A stretch of DNA of 64,000 bases from Flavobacterium hibisci (GCF_020026925.1 NZ_JAIQDW010000004.1:186001-250000), one strand, 5' to 3'; shown: positions 54,892 to 63,587, counted from the first letter of the stretch. Translations and numbers: made by a program. Notes: generated by a model from the sequence alone, not told the origin.

Positions 54892-56919
54892 ATGAGCGTA
54901 TTAACACAATACTTCAACACCAAACACAACACTGCCCCTTTTTTGCAAATAAAAATCGAAGATTATTTTCCGGCTTTTCAGGAAGGAATTGCTTTGGCGA
55001 AAGCCGAAATTGATGCGATTGTAAATAATCCTGAAGTACCAACTTTTGAGAATACTATTCTGGCAATGGAATTTTCGGGTGAGATTCTGGATCGTCTTTC
55101 GAGTATTTTCTTCAATCTAAATTCGGCTGAAACGAATGACGAAATGCAGAAAATTGCTCAGGAAGTTTCGCCTTTATTAGCTGAATTCGGAAATGACATT
55201 ACACTAAATGCGGAATTATTCGCCAAAATAAAAGCAGTTTACAATCAAAAGGAAAGTCTGAACCTCAACCCGGAACAAACTACACTTTTAGATAAAAAAT
55301 ACAAGAGTTTCTCCAGAAACGGAGCTAATCTTGCCGAAGACAAAAAAGACCGCTTACGCGAAATTGACAAAGAATTATCGAAATTGAGTTTGCAATTTGG
55401 CGAAAATGTTTTGGCAGAAACCAATAACTTCGAATTGCATTTAACGGATGAAAGCGATTTAGCCGGATTACCGGAAGGCACAATCGAAGCTGCCCGATTA
55501 CTAGCCAAAGAGAAAGAAAAAGAAGGCTGGATTTTCACTTTAGATCATCCAAGTTATGTTCCTTTTTTGACTTATGCTGATAATCGCGAACTGCGTAAAA
55601 AAATGGCGATTGCCTTTGGAGCAAAAGGTTTTCAAAAAAACGAATTCAATAACGAAGAAAATGTTCTGAAAATTGCTAAACTTCGTCATGAAAGAGCCAA
55701 TTTATTAGGGTATAAAACACATGCTCATTTTGTTCTGGAAGAAAGAATGGCGCAAAGTCCTGATAAAGTTTTTACTTTTTTAAATGATTTATTGGCAAAG
55801 GCAAAACCGGCGGCTCAAAAAGAATTTGCTGAATTGACTGCTTTCGCAAAAGAGCTAGACGGAATTGAGCAATTGGAAAAATGGGACGGCGCTTATTATT
55901 CTGAAAAGTTAAAACAACAGCTTTTTAATTTAGATGATGAAAAGCTAAAACCTTACTTTCAGTTAGAAAAAGTTTTAGAGGGTGCTTTTACTGTTGCCAA
56001 TAAACTTTTCGGATTAACATTTACCGAAGTTTTTGATATAGATAAATACCACGAAGAAGTAATAACCTATGAAGTTCACGATGCTGATAATAATTTAGTT
56101 TCGATTTTCTACGCTGATTTTTTCCCAAGAAAAGGAAAAAGAAACGGCGCCTGGATGACTTCATTCAAATCGCAATATGTAAAAGACGGTGTAAACGAAA
56201 GACCGCACATTTCGAACGTTTGCAACTTTACAAAACCAACCGAAACAAAGCCTTCCTTATTGACTTTTAATGAAGTAACCACTTTATTCCACGAATTCGG
56301 TCATGGATTGCATGGAATGCTGGCGAATACAAACTACCCTAGTTTATCCGGAACTTCTGTTTTCTGGGATTTCGTAGAATTACCAAGTCAGATTATGGAA
56401 AACTGGTGTTACGAACCGGAAGCTTTGGCTTTATTCGCAAATCATTACGAAACGGGAGAAATTATTCCGATTGAGTATGTTCAGAAAATTAAAGAAAGTG
56501 CGAGTTTTCAGGAAGGTTTGGCCACACTACGTCAATTAAGTTTTGGATTGTTAGATATGGCGTGGCACGGACAAGATCCAACCAATATTACAGATTTAAA
56601 ATCATTCGAGACAGAACAATTTGCCAACACGCAATTGTATCCGGATGTAAAAGAAAATGCGATGAGTACAGCATTTTCTCATATTTTTCAGGGCGGTTAT
56701 TCTTCAGGATATTACAGTTACAAATGGGCGGAAGTTCTGGATGCTGATGCTTTTGAATACTTTCAGGAAAAAGGAATCTTCAATGAAGAAGTAGCGAAAA
56801 AATTCAAAGACAATGTACTTTCAAAAGGAGGAACAGAACATCCAATGACTTTATACAAGCGTTTCAGAGGTCAGGAACCAAAACCTGAGGCCCTGTTAAA
56901 GAGAGCGGGATTATTATAA
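54892..56919 (+). CDS. dcp: M3-family zinc oligopeptidase (Dcp-like)
   Basis: 675 residues, no signal peptide, so probably cytosolic. The zinc site HEFGHGLHGM starts at His467 (His467, Glu468, His471), and the third ligand Glu lies in DFVELPSQIMENW. The long helical N-terminal part closes the narrow cleft that limits substrates to short peptides. Family members act as peptidyl-dipeptidases or oligopeptidase A; the exact cut preference is not deducible. A terminator follows. Confidence 0.92.
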   Translation: MSVLTQYFNTKHNTAPFLQIKIEDYFPAFQEGIALAKAEIDAIVNNPEVPTFENTILAMEFSGEILDRLSSIFFNLNSAETNDEMQKIAQEVSPLLAEFGNDITLNAELFAKIKAVYNQKESLNLNPEQTTLLDKKYKSFSRNGANLAEDKKDRLREIDKELSKLSLQFGENVLAETNNFELHLTDESDLAGLPEGTIEAARLLAKEKEKEGWIFTLDHPSYVPFLTYADNRELRKKMAIAFGAKGFQKNEFNNEENVLKIAKLRHERANLLGYKTHAHFVLEERMAQSPDKVFTFLNDLLAKAKPAAQKEFAELTAFAKELDGIEQLEKWDGAYYSEKLKQQLFNLDDEKLKPYFQLEKVLEGAFTVANKLFGLTFTEVFDIDKYHEEVITYEVHDADNNLVSIFYADFFPRKGKRNGAWMTSFKSQYVKDGVNERPHISNVCNFTKPTETKPSLLTFNEVTTLFHEFGHGLHGMLANTNYPSLSGTSVFWDFVELPSQIMENWCYEPEALALFANHYETGEIIPIEYVQKIKESASFQEGLATLRQLSFGLLDMAWHGQDPTNITDLKSFETEQFANTQLYPDVKENAMSTAFSHIFQGGYSSGYYSYKWAEVLDADAFEYFQEKGIFNEEVAKKFKDNVLSKGGTEHPMTLYKRFRGQEPKPEALLKRAGLL

Positions 56920-56951
56920 AGTTGCTAAGTGTCTTAAAAATGAAATACTGA

Positions 56952-56983
56952 AACCGAGGTAGAAATGCTTCGGTTTTTTTATT
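56952..56983 (+). terminator. Intrinsic terminator after the M3 peptidase gene
   Basis: AACCGA (56952-56957) pairs with TCGGTT (56970-56975), extended by wobble pairs, and is followed by TTTTTT on the plus strand. Confidence 0.7.
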
Positions 56984-57048
56984 TGATTTTATCTAAAAAT
57001 AAATTTAGTTATCTTCGTTATTGAACCTAATCTTATATTATATACATT

Positions 57049-57708
57049 TTGAAAAAATATTTTAAAATAGCGCTGTATCTAGCCATTATTGGATTGATTG
57101 CAATTGTTTCTGTAAATTATCACGTAAAATCATCGACCAAAAAATATATTCACTATTCTTTGAGAAAGTTTCCTAAAAATGACATTGGAATTATTTTTGG
57201 CGCCGGAATCAACGGAGACCAGCCAGGTAAATATTTAAAAGACAGGCTTGATGCAGGAATCCGTTTGTACAAAGCAAAAAGAATTAATAAAATATTGCTA
57301 TCCGGAGATAATGGAAGTGAGAAATATGATGAATTGAGCGTAATGAAAAATTATTGTCAGCGACATGGAGTTGACACCACAAAAATTTTTATTGATTACG
57401 CCGGTTTCGATACCTATTCTACCCTGTACAGAGCAAAACATATTTTTAAAATAAAAAAAGCAACTTTAATTTCGCAGGAATATCATTTGAATCGCGCCCT
57501 TTATATTGGAAGAAGTCTTGGAATAAAATCAGCGGGTTATTCGGCTAACAAAGGAGAATATCGTGGTTACCAATATGTCAGATTCAGGGAATATATTTCG
57601 ATATTCAAATCCTTTTTTGATGTTTTGCGAAATCGTGAGCCTCACTTTTTAGACAATTCAATAAATATTAACGGTCCTTCAAATTATTCCAAGGAAGACA
57701 AACGATAA
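57049..57708 (+). CDS. SanA/YdcF-like (DUF218) membrane-anchored protein
   Basis: 219 residues from a TTG start at 57049, as no in-frame ATG precedes the hydrophobic N-terminal anchor (about 5-25, FKIALYLAIIGLIAIVSV). The DUF218 domain has DIGIIFGAGINGDQPGKYLK, KILLSGDNGSEKYDE and LISQEYHLNRALYIGRSLGI, close to SanA, which supports envelope barrier function in E. coli. Molecular activity is unknown. Confidence 0.85.
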   Translation: MKKYFKIALYLAIIGLIAIVSVNYHVKSSTKKYIHYSLRKFPKNDIGIIFGAGINGDQPGKYLKDRLDAGIRLYKAKRINKILLSGDNGSEKYDELSVMKNYCQRHGVDTTKIFIDYAGFDTYSTLYRAKHIFKIKKATLISQEYHLNRALYIGRSLGIKSAGYSANKGEYRGYQYVRFREYISIFKSFFDVLRNREPHFLDNSININGPSNYSKEDKR

Positions 57709-57716
57709 AAAAAACA

Positions 57717-57743
57717 AAACCCTACGAATTAACTGTAGGGTTT
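57717..57743. terminator. Bidirectional terminator between the SanA-like and antiporter genes
   Basis: AAACCCTAC (57717-57725) pairs with GTAGGGTTT (57735-57743); on the minus strand a long T-rich run follows. The two genes converge here. Confidence 0.8.
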
Positions 57744-57777
57744 GTAGTTTAAAGACAAAGATCGAAATCTTCATTCT

Positions 57778-59040
57778 TTACTCTTTATCTAAAACCCGTT
57801 TTGCCAGTTTTCCAACTGTTAATCCTTGAACAACAATTGAGAATAAAACGACAATATAAGTTACTTCGAGCAGCAGGTTTTTATATTCTCCTTCTGGCAT
57901 GGAAAGTACAAGTGCAATAGAAACTCCACCGCGAATTCCGCCCCAGACCAGAACCATTAAAGAACCTTTGTTGTAGGCTGATCTGATTCCAAAAAACTTA
58001 AATATGTCGAAAAATTGCCAGGGTAAAACTATAGAGGTTAACCTTGAAAAAAGCACTATAAAAATAGCAACAAAACCTGTTAGTAATTGTTTGTTCAAAT
58101 CTGGCAGCAATAACAATTCAAAACCAATAAATAAGAATAAAACAGCATTTAGTATTTCATCAATAAGTTCCCAGAACTTTCCCAGATAGTCTTTAGTAAC
58201 TTCGCTCATGGCTACTTTTTTACCATAATTTCCAATAATTAATCCGGCAACAACCATTGCCAGCGGGCTTGAAACGTGAAGACTTTGGGCAACTAAAAAC
58301 CCTCCTGTTACAATCGAAAGTGTGATTAAAACAGAAACTTTATAATCATCTATTTTTTTCATAACCTTCGATGCAGTAAATCCGAAAACAACTCCCAATA
58401 AAAGTCCGCCAATCCCTTCCTTAATAAATAACCAGGTAATCGAGCCTAAAGTTGCATCAAATGCAGGATCAGTAGCCATTTTAAGAACAACCGCAAACAT
58501 CACTACTGCTACTCCATCATTAAATAAAGATTCGCCAACGATTTTGGTTTCTATTCTTTTAGGGACTTTAGCCTCTTTTAAAACTCCCAACACCACAATT
58601 GGGTCAGTTGGAGATATTAATGTTCCAAAGACTAAACAAAATATATAAGGAATTTTTATTCCTAAAATTGGCGCAATGTAATAAAGCAGCATTGAAATGA
58701 TTAAAGCTGATAGTACAACGCTTATAGTAGAATAAATCATAATGGGAACTTTCTGCTCTTTAAGATCAGACATATTTACATGAAGTGCCCCTGCAAATAA
58801 AAGGAAGTTCAACATTGCGCCCATTAAAATTGCATTGAAATCAAATTCTTTTATCAAATCAAAAAAATGTTTTGTAGTTGCAGGGAAATAAGAATCTCCT
58901 AAAAGACGAATCCCTACTGAAACCAGCATCGCAATAATCATGATTCCGATCGTGCCGGGGAGTTTTAAAAATCTTAGGTTTAAATAGGCGAAGAAAGAAG
59001 CCAGTACAATAAGTACCGAAAAGGTGTAGTATAATTCCAT
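57778..59040 (-). CDS. CPA1-family cation:proton antiporter (NhaP-like)
   Basis: 420-residue inner-membrane protein with about 12 hydrophobic segments. FGTLISPTDPIVVLGVLKEA and ETKIVGESLFNDGVAVV carry the conserved TDP and ND pairs of CPA1 antiporters, and VWGGIRGGVSIALVLS carries the conserved RGG. It exchanges Na or K for protons; ion choice is not deducible. Upstream are a TATTTTTG box (59063-59056, minus) and an FNR-like palindrome (59164-59179). Confidence 0.93.
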   Translation of the reverse strand: MELYYTFSVLIVLASFFAYLNLRFLKLPGTIGIMIIAMLVSVGIRLLGDSYFPATTKHFFDLIKEFDFNAILMGAMLNFLLFAGALHVNMSDLKEQKVPIMIYSTISVVLSALIISMLLYYIAPILGIKIPYIFCLVFGTLISPTDPIVVLGVLKEAKVPKRIETKIVGESLFNDGVAVVMFAVVLKMATDPAFDATLGSITWLFIKEGIGGLLLGVVFGFTASKVMKKIDDYKVSVLITLSIVTGGFLVAQSLHVSSPLAMVVAGLIIGNYGKKVAMSEVTKDYLGKFWELIDEILNAVLFLFIGFELLLLPDLNKQLLTGFVAIFIVLFSRLTSIVLPWQFFDIFKFFGIRSAYNKGSLMVLVWGGIRGGVSIALVLSMPEGEYKNLLLEVTYIVVLFSIVVQGLTVGKLAKRVLDKE

Positions 59041-59163
59041 AAAAAGTGATTTTTACAAAAATAGCTGCATCATTATCTAATCTAAAATTTGAAGGGCTGA
59101 ATTAACAAAAAATTACAATTATAGACATAAAAACAGCGCTAAATCTATAATAAGTCCCAATCA

Positions 59164-59179
59164 TGTGATGAAAATCATT
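59164..59179. promoter_or_regulatory. FNR/CRP-like palindrome upstream of the antiporter gene
   Basis: TGAT-GAAA-ATCA (59166-59177) matches the TTGAT-N4-ATCAA layout of FNR-type sites with one outer mismatch, about 125 bp before the antiporter ATG. No regulator of this family is in the window. Confidence 0.25.
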
Positions 59180-59233
59180 ACGTAACATTTCCTGAAGAAA
59201 ATCAATAAAGTAAATCTATAATTAAAAGTTCCC

Positions 59234-60784
59234 TTAGTCGGCAAAGGGATAAACAATTTCAACAGCAACCAATTGGCAGGAAGAATCTTCGATACTGTTG
59301 TCCGGAGGTCTGTATCCTGGAGGCTGGGGCTTAATTTTTACTACTATTGAATTATTATTTTCACTTCCAAACTCATATGTATAATTTAATGTTTCTGATG
59401 GATTCCCAACAGATTTTCCTAAAAAGCTAAATTTAGATGTCTTATTTGCTTCAAAGTATTTTTTTACTTTTCTGGTATTACAATCTGTAAAAGTTATGTA
59501 CAATTCTAGAAATTGACTGAATACGAAGGAATTTATAAATCCAAAATCTCCTCCTTCCTTAAAATTAAAATTGGGTTCACTATTGAATACATATCCTGTA
59601 ATGTTTGTTGGTGCCGGATATCCATTTTTAATTGCATCTTTTACAGGTTCAGTAAGCATCCAGCCAGTATTGGTTAAAATGTCAAAAGGTACAGGAGTAA
59701 CCCTTAATTGTGGATTGATGACAGGATTGTTGACTATTGCTTCAACAACATAAGATGTTCCTGAAAATGTTTCTTTAAAAATGCTATTGCTCATTCCGTT
59801 TTCTAAAGTATTGGATAAAAAACGCAACGGTGGGATCATAATTTGATCTACTTGTGATACGTCTACCTTCAAGAGACCTGAAGACAATTTAATGACATTA
59901 TTATTATTCTTATACGAAACAACCGGACTATTATTTAACTGATTAATAATATCTTCAGGCTCACTTCGCTCAAAAAATAAGCCCGGGATTAATTTGTTGG
60001 TTCCTGTCAGGGAAAGTCCTTTATTTTCAATGGTAGGTCTTAACAAATTATTTATTATCACTCCTAAGGAATGAATAGCATAAGCAATACGTGATGTTAT
60101 TTCACCAGAAGCACCTGATATTTTATAAATCTTTATCATTAATTCGATCATCTTGTTCGGAACCGTTTTCGGAATTTGATTATAAACATTTTCGAATTCA
60201 TCAATATGCTCATAAGGAAATGAAGGTTTTTGTTTCAGGATTGGAATAAATTCGGGATTAATCCATACTGTATTTAAGGTATCTGTAATTTGAATTAAGG
60301 CAATATCTGTATTAGTTTCATTTAATTTACTTATATTTTCTATATGAAATTCATTGACATAAGCATTCCATATCGGAATAAGTCCTTTTACTGTAGAAGC
60401 TACATCAGTATTTATTCTTTGTTGTTCATTTTTGTCTTTTTGAGATAATTGGTACCTTAATTTCATATAAACACTTAAATAGCTATTTATAAAAGAATCT
60501 AATGTTAAACCTGCCTGTCTTACTCCGTATTGAGTTCCTTCTCCTGAGATTCTTTGGTTCAAAAAATTATTGTACAAACTGGCATTAACAGATCCTTTCG
60601 CATCCTGAAAATAAAATGAAGCCTGTCCGCTTGATGTTCCTGTTAAAAATTGCAATTTATCCGAATTTGGCAATTGTAAAATGATATTTGACATATATTC
60701 TGCATAAATCTGATATTCTTCGGCAGCATCACCTATGCTTTCCCTATTTGTTTTATTATTGGTATTGGATAGTAAAGTTTCCAT
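59234..60784 (-). CDS. Unknown large soluble protein, paralog 2 of a tandem pair
   Basis: 516 residues, no signal peptide, no membrane helix, family not recognised. Clearly homologous along its length to the gene at 60905-62464: shared text includes EYMSNII, SYLSVY, LRYQLS, NTDIALIQ, GYVFNSEPNFNF and the C-terminal YPFAD/YPFA. The N-terminal half (about 25-255) is helical, the C-terminal third (about 370-516) beta-rich. The middle part (about 290-335) differs strongly from its paralog and lacks the Gly/Ser-rich stretch found there. It lies 120 bp after paralog 1, with a terminator-like hairpin between, so the two may not always be expressed together. Confidence 0.85.
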   Translation of the reverse strand: METLLSNTNNKTNRESIGDAAEEYQIYAEYMSNIILQLPNSDKLQFLTGTSSGQASFYFQDAKGSVNASLYNNFLNQRISGEGTQYGVRQAGLTLDSFINSYLSVYMKLRYQLSQKDKNEQQRINTDVASTVKGLIPIWNAYVNEFHIENISKLNETNTDIALIQITDTLNTVWINPEFIPILKQKPSFPYEHIDEFENVYNQIPKTVPNKMIELMIKIYKISGASGEITSRIAYAIHSLGVIINNLLRPTIENKGLSLTGTNKLIPGLFFERSEPEDIINQLNNSPVVSYKNNNNVIKLSSGLLKVDVSQVDQIMIPPLRFLSNTLENGMSNSIFKETFSGTSYVVEAIVNNPVINPQLRVTPVPFDILTNTGWMLTEPVKDAIKNGYPAPTNITGYVFNSEPNFNFKEGGDFGFINSFVFSQFLELYITFTDCNTRKVKKYFEANKTSKFSFLGKSVGNPSETLNYTYEFGSENNNSIVVKIKPQPPGYRPPDNSIEDSSCQLVAVEIVYPFAD

Positions 60785-60904
60785 AAACGTTCATTTATAT
60801 TCTATTGATTAGAGGATTACTCTATTTAGTATATCTAATAACAAGAGGGTTATCAATCATTATTTATGATTAACAACCCTCTTTATTATTTTGTGCCTAA
60901 TAAA
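60785..60904. other. Gap between the two paralogs
   Basis: Contains the hairpin at 60843-60883 and AT-rich sequence. No full TAnnTTTG promoter is seen for the downstream paralog on the minus strand. Confidence 0.6.
60843..60883 (-). terminator. Terminator-like hairpin between the paralogs
   Basis: AAGAGGGTT (60843-60851) pairs with AACCCTCTT (60875-60883); inside, AATCAT/ATGATT extends the stem after mismatches. T-rich but not a clean T-run follows on the minus strand, so it may be a partial terminator or a processing site. Confidence 0.5.
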
Positions 60905-62464
60905 TTATGCAAAAGGGTATTCTACCCCTACGGCCACTAATTGAGACAACGATTGATTGATACTATCAGTTCCCGGAACATATCCCGGAGCCTGAGGTTT
61001 TACAGTAACTTTAATAGAAGTAGCTGTTTCTTCACTGTAAGAATAGGTATAACTTGCAGATTGGCTTGCTCCTCCTAAACGAATTCCTAAGAAATAAACA
61101 CCAGTGTTGATATGTTCTTCAAAGTATTTTCTAACTTGTTTGCTGTCACATTTATCAAAACTGATATTGATTTCTAAAAATTGGCTGAATACTAACGAAT
61201 TAACATAGCCAAAATCTGCACCTTTATCAAAATTAAAATTAGGTTCACTATTAAACACATAACCAGTAATACCTGTTGGAGCAGGATATCCGTTTTTGAT
61301 GGCATCTTTTACCGGAGAAGTTGACATCCATCCTTGTCTGGTTGAGATATTGTAAAGAAGAGGGCTGCTGCTCATAAGAGGGCTAAGTGTGGCATTATTA
61401 ACTACGATTTCTACTCTAAAATCTGAACCGGAATAATCTCTTTCAAAAATGCTTGTTTTTGCTCCCCCGCTTACTCCAACAGAAAAGAATGACAAAATTG
61501 GAATTGATATTCCTGCACTAACAGACGCTTCAACATTTAATGTTGTTTCACTCGATTTAGTAACTCTTTTTGAAATTCTGTAAACTGAAGATGGAGGATA
61601 AGTACTAAGCTGTTCTACTAAAGCATTAGGTCTGGCAGGTTCAAATTTCAATCCCGGAATTGCTTTATCTGATCCGGTAATTGACATTCCGCCATTTCCA
61701 TCATCTCCAGTTGTAGGTTTTTGAATATTGTCAATAATACCTGCTAAAGTTTGTGTAGCATTTGCAATATCTGCCGTGATTGCTCCGGCTGCGCCTGACT
61801 TATTAAATACCTCTATCATATAGTCTCTCATTTGCTTAGAAACTGATACCGGTATTCTGTTGTAAATAACATTAAAATCATTTAAGTGAGTGTACGGAAA
61901 AGAAGAATCTTTTTCCAGCGTTTCTTTGTATTCAGGATTAAGCCATACCGTATTTAAAGTATTAGTCATTTGAATCAAAGCGATATCAGTATTGGTTGCA
62001 TTAAGCTTTTTAACATCTTTTGGCTCAATAGCTTCAATCCACGCATTCCAAACCGGAATAAGAGCTCTTACTGTTGATGCAACATCTGCATTCACCCTTT
62101 GTTGTGTTGCTTTGTCATTTGGAGATAATTGATATCTTAGCTTTGTATATACACTAAGATAACTATTTGTAAATGAATCTTGTGTAAGACTAACCTGGTC
62201 AACACCGTTAATTGTTCCTTCGCCTTCAATTCTTTGATTTAATAAATTATTATACAAAGTAGAGTTTACAGCACTCGTTGCGTCATCCAAAAAATAAAAC
62301 GATGCCTGAGCACTTGATGTATTTGTTAATAATTTCAACTTGCCCGGATTTGGAAGCTGCTTAATAATGTTTGACATGTATTCAGCATAAACATCATATT
62401 CTGCCGGTGTGCCAATCGTTTTTAAAGTTGCATTTTCTTTTAAAATTTCTTGTAAAGTTTCCAT
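60905..62464 (-). CDS. Unknown large soluble protein, paralog 1 of a tandem pair
   Basis: 519 residues, no signal peptide, family not recognised. Domain impression: helical N-terminal half (about 20-250, with LPNPGKLKLLTNTSSAQASF and TNTDIALIQMTNTLNTVWLN), a short Gly-rich linker (GDDGNGG, about 255), a segment of small and hydrophobic residues (about 312-335, VSAGISIPILSFFSVGVSGG), and a beta-rich C-terminal third ending LVAVGVEYPFA. The mix of helical and beta parts with an amphipathic middle is reminiscent of pore-forming proteins, but I see no diagnostic motif. It is divergent from the GbsR-type regulator across a 551-bp gap. Confidence 0.85.
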   Translation of the reverse strand: METLQEILKENATLKTIGTPAEYDVYAEYMSNIIKQLPNPGKLKLLTNTSSAQASFYFLDDATSAVNSTLYNNLLNQRIEGEGTINGVDQVSLTQDSFTNSYLSVYTKLRYQLSPNDKATQQRVNADVASTVRALIPVWNAWIEAIEPKDVKKLNATNTDIALIQMTNTLNTVWLNPEYKETLEKDSSFPYTHLNDFNVIYNRIPVSVSKQMRDYMIEVFNKSGAAGAITADIANATQTLAGIIDNIQKPTTGDDGNGGMSITGSDKAIPGLKFEPARPNALVEQLSTYPPSSVYRISKRVTKSSETTLNVEASVSAGISIPILSFFSVGVSGGAKTSIFERDYSGSDFRVEIVVNNATLSPLMSSSPLLYNISTRQGWMSTSPVKDAIKNGYPAPTGITGYVFNSEPNFNFDKGADFGYVNSLVFSQFLEINISFDKCDSKQVRKYFEEHINTGVYFLGIRLGGASQSASYTYSYSEETATSIKVTVKPQAPGYVPGTDSINQSLSQLVAVGVEYPFA

Positions 62465-62905
62465 GATAAAAAGTTTTTTGGGTCCTACTCATAAGGCTTT
62501 TCAGTTACGCCTTCGCTTTTATACTGTGCGAAACAGTTCGTTTTTTTTAGTGGGTTCTGCTCCACCAAAATGGCTTACAATTTTTTATTCAACCTGAAAG
62601 TTTTCTTAGAGTTTTCTCTTCAGTCAAAAAATATATTTTAGTTTTTAATTGAGATAAAAATTCAATTTACACTTGTCAAATTGAAACATCCTTTAAACTT
62701 TCCGAGTTCTATTAGTATTACCAAACAATCCTGATGCTACTTTTCTGACTTAGTATTGGCTATTGATTCGTTTTATTTTCAAAACCAAAATTACACCTGA
62801 TAATCAAATAGATACATAAAAATGTTATAAGAGAAAGATTCTTTGACATAAGAAATAAAAAACACACCATAAGATTATAATTACAAAAAAATAATTATTT
62901 AAAAT
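62465..62905. other. Divergent regulatory region, 5' of paralog 1
   Basis: No coding frame is supported. It holds a 25-bp palindrome (62661-62685) and two separated half-sites of the GbsR-type operator: TGAAAGTTT (62595-62603) and AAACTTTCC (62695-62703). No clean TAnnTTTG box faces the paralog, so its promoter is not located; the 5' leader could be long (about 200 nt). Confidence 0.55.
62661..62685. promoter_or_regulatory. Palindrome TTCAATTT-N9-AAATTGAA
   Basis: Perfect 8-bp arms (62661-62668 and 62678-62685) around 9 bp, roughly 200 bp before paralog 1. It could be an operator for an unknown dimeric regulator. AT-rich sequence raises the chance of coincidence. Confidence 0.35.
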
Positions 62906-62931
62906 AAACTTTCAATTATTTTTGAAAGTTT
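62906..62931 (+). promoter_or_regulatory. Operator AAACTTTCA-N8-TGAAAGTTT over the regulator's promoter
   Basis: A perfect 9-8-9 inverted repeat that covers the -33 element of the regulator gene's promoter. The same palindrome with the same spacing recurs at 63546-63571. The position predicts repression by a dimer, most simply by the regulator itself. Confidence 0.7.
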
Positions 62932-62952
62932 AAAAACTTTTACTTACATTTG
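62921..62952 (+). promoter_or_regulatory. Promoter of the GbsR-type regulator gene
   Basis: TTTG (62921-62924), 20 bp, TACATTTG (62945-62952): a full Bacteroidota match. The leader to the ATG at 63016 is about 58 nt. The -33 box is inside the palindrome at 62906-62931. Confidence 0.75.
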
Positions 62953-63015
62953 GACTATGACAATAAGCATTTATGCGATTTGCATTTGACCATTTAAAAA
63001 CAATAAAATCGACAA

Positions 63016-63519
63016 ATGAAATTCAAAGAAGCAAAAAATAAGTTTGTACAAACCTGGGGAGCCTTAGGTTCTCAATGGGGCATTAATAAAACCATGGCAC
63101 AAATACATGCTTTATTGATGGTTTCGAACGAAGCAGTTTCGATGGAAGACATTATGGAAGAATTGCAAATTTCCCGCGGAAATGCCAGTATGAACCTCAG
63201 AGCCTTAATGGACTGGGGAATTGTGTACAAAGAATATAAAGCCGGAGAACGTAAAGAGTTTTTTACAGCCGAAAAAGATTTAGACGAATTAGCAGTAAAA
63301 ATTTCGAGAGAAAGAAGCAAGAGAGAAATTAAACCTGCTTTGAAAATCTTAAAAGAAGTTTCGACAATCGAAGCCAAAGAATCCGCAGAGGAAAAACACT
63401 TTGTAGAACAAACTACTAAGTTGTATGATTTTGTTTTAAAGGCAGATAATATGCTGGATAAAATAACGGAATTTAATGATAACTGGTTAGGGAAATTAGT
63501 CATGAAAATCATGAAATAA
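63016..63519 (+). CDS. GbsR/MarR-type winged-helix transcriptional regulator
   Basis: 167 residues. An N-terminal winged helix (about 15-95) has MAQIHALLMVSNEAVSMEDI, the recognition-helix region LQISRGNASMNLRALMDWGI and the wing EYKAGERKEFFTAEKD. A helical C-terminal part (about 100-167) would dimerise or sense a ligand. GbsR controls choline and betaine genes in Bacillus; relatives in Bacteroidota mostly lack known ligands. A perfect palindrome covers its promoter and is repeated before the next gene, so autoregulation is likely. Confidence 0.88.
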   Translation: MKFKEAKNKFVQTWGALGSQWGINKTMAQIHALLMVSNEAVSMEDIMEELQISRGNASMNLRALMDWGIVYKEYKAGERKEFFTAEKDLDELAVKISRERSKREIKPALKILKEVSTIEAKESAEEKHFVEQTTKLYDFVLKADNMLDKITEFNDNWLGKLVMKIMK

Positions 63520-63545
63520 TTCTACAACTTAAAAAAATTTCACTA

Positions 63546-63571
63546 AAACTTTCATTTTTTTCTGAAAGTTT
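63546..63571 (+). promoter_or_regulatory. Second operator AAACTTTCA-N8-TGAAAGTTT
   Basis: A perfect 9-8-9 palindrome identical in arms and spacing to 62906-62931, in the 68-bp gap between the regulator gene and the next gene. No TAnnTTTG box is visible downstream of it, so it may act as a roadblock, or the gene has a different promoter. Confidence 0.65.
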
Positions 63572-63587
63572 AAAACAATCAATAATT

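Noticed and set aside
59234..62464. Reading the paralog pair as known insecticidal or MACPF toxins
   Set aside because: No MACPF signature, Tc-toxin repeat or other diagnostic motif is visible; the resemblance is only in general composition.
63072..63512. Minus-strand open frame of 146 codons opposite the GbsR-type gene
   Set aside because: The plus-strand frame has clear winged-helix text and an upstream promoter; the minus frame is a shadow.
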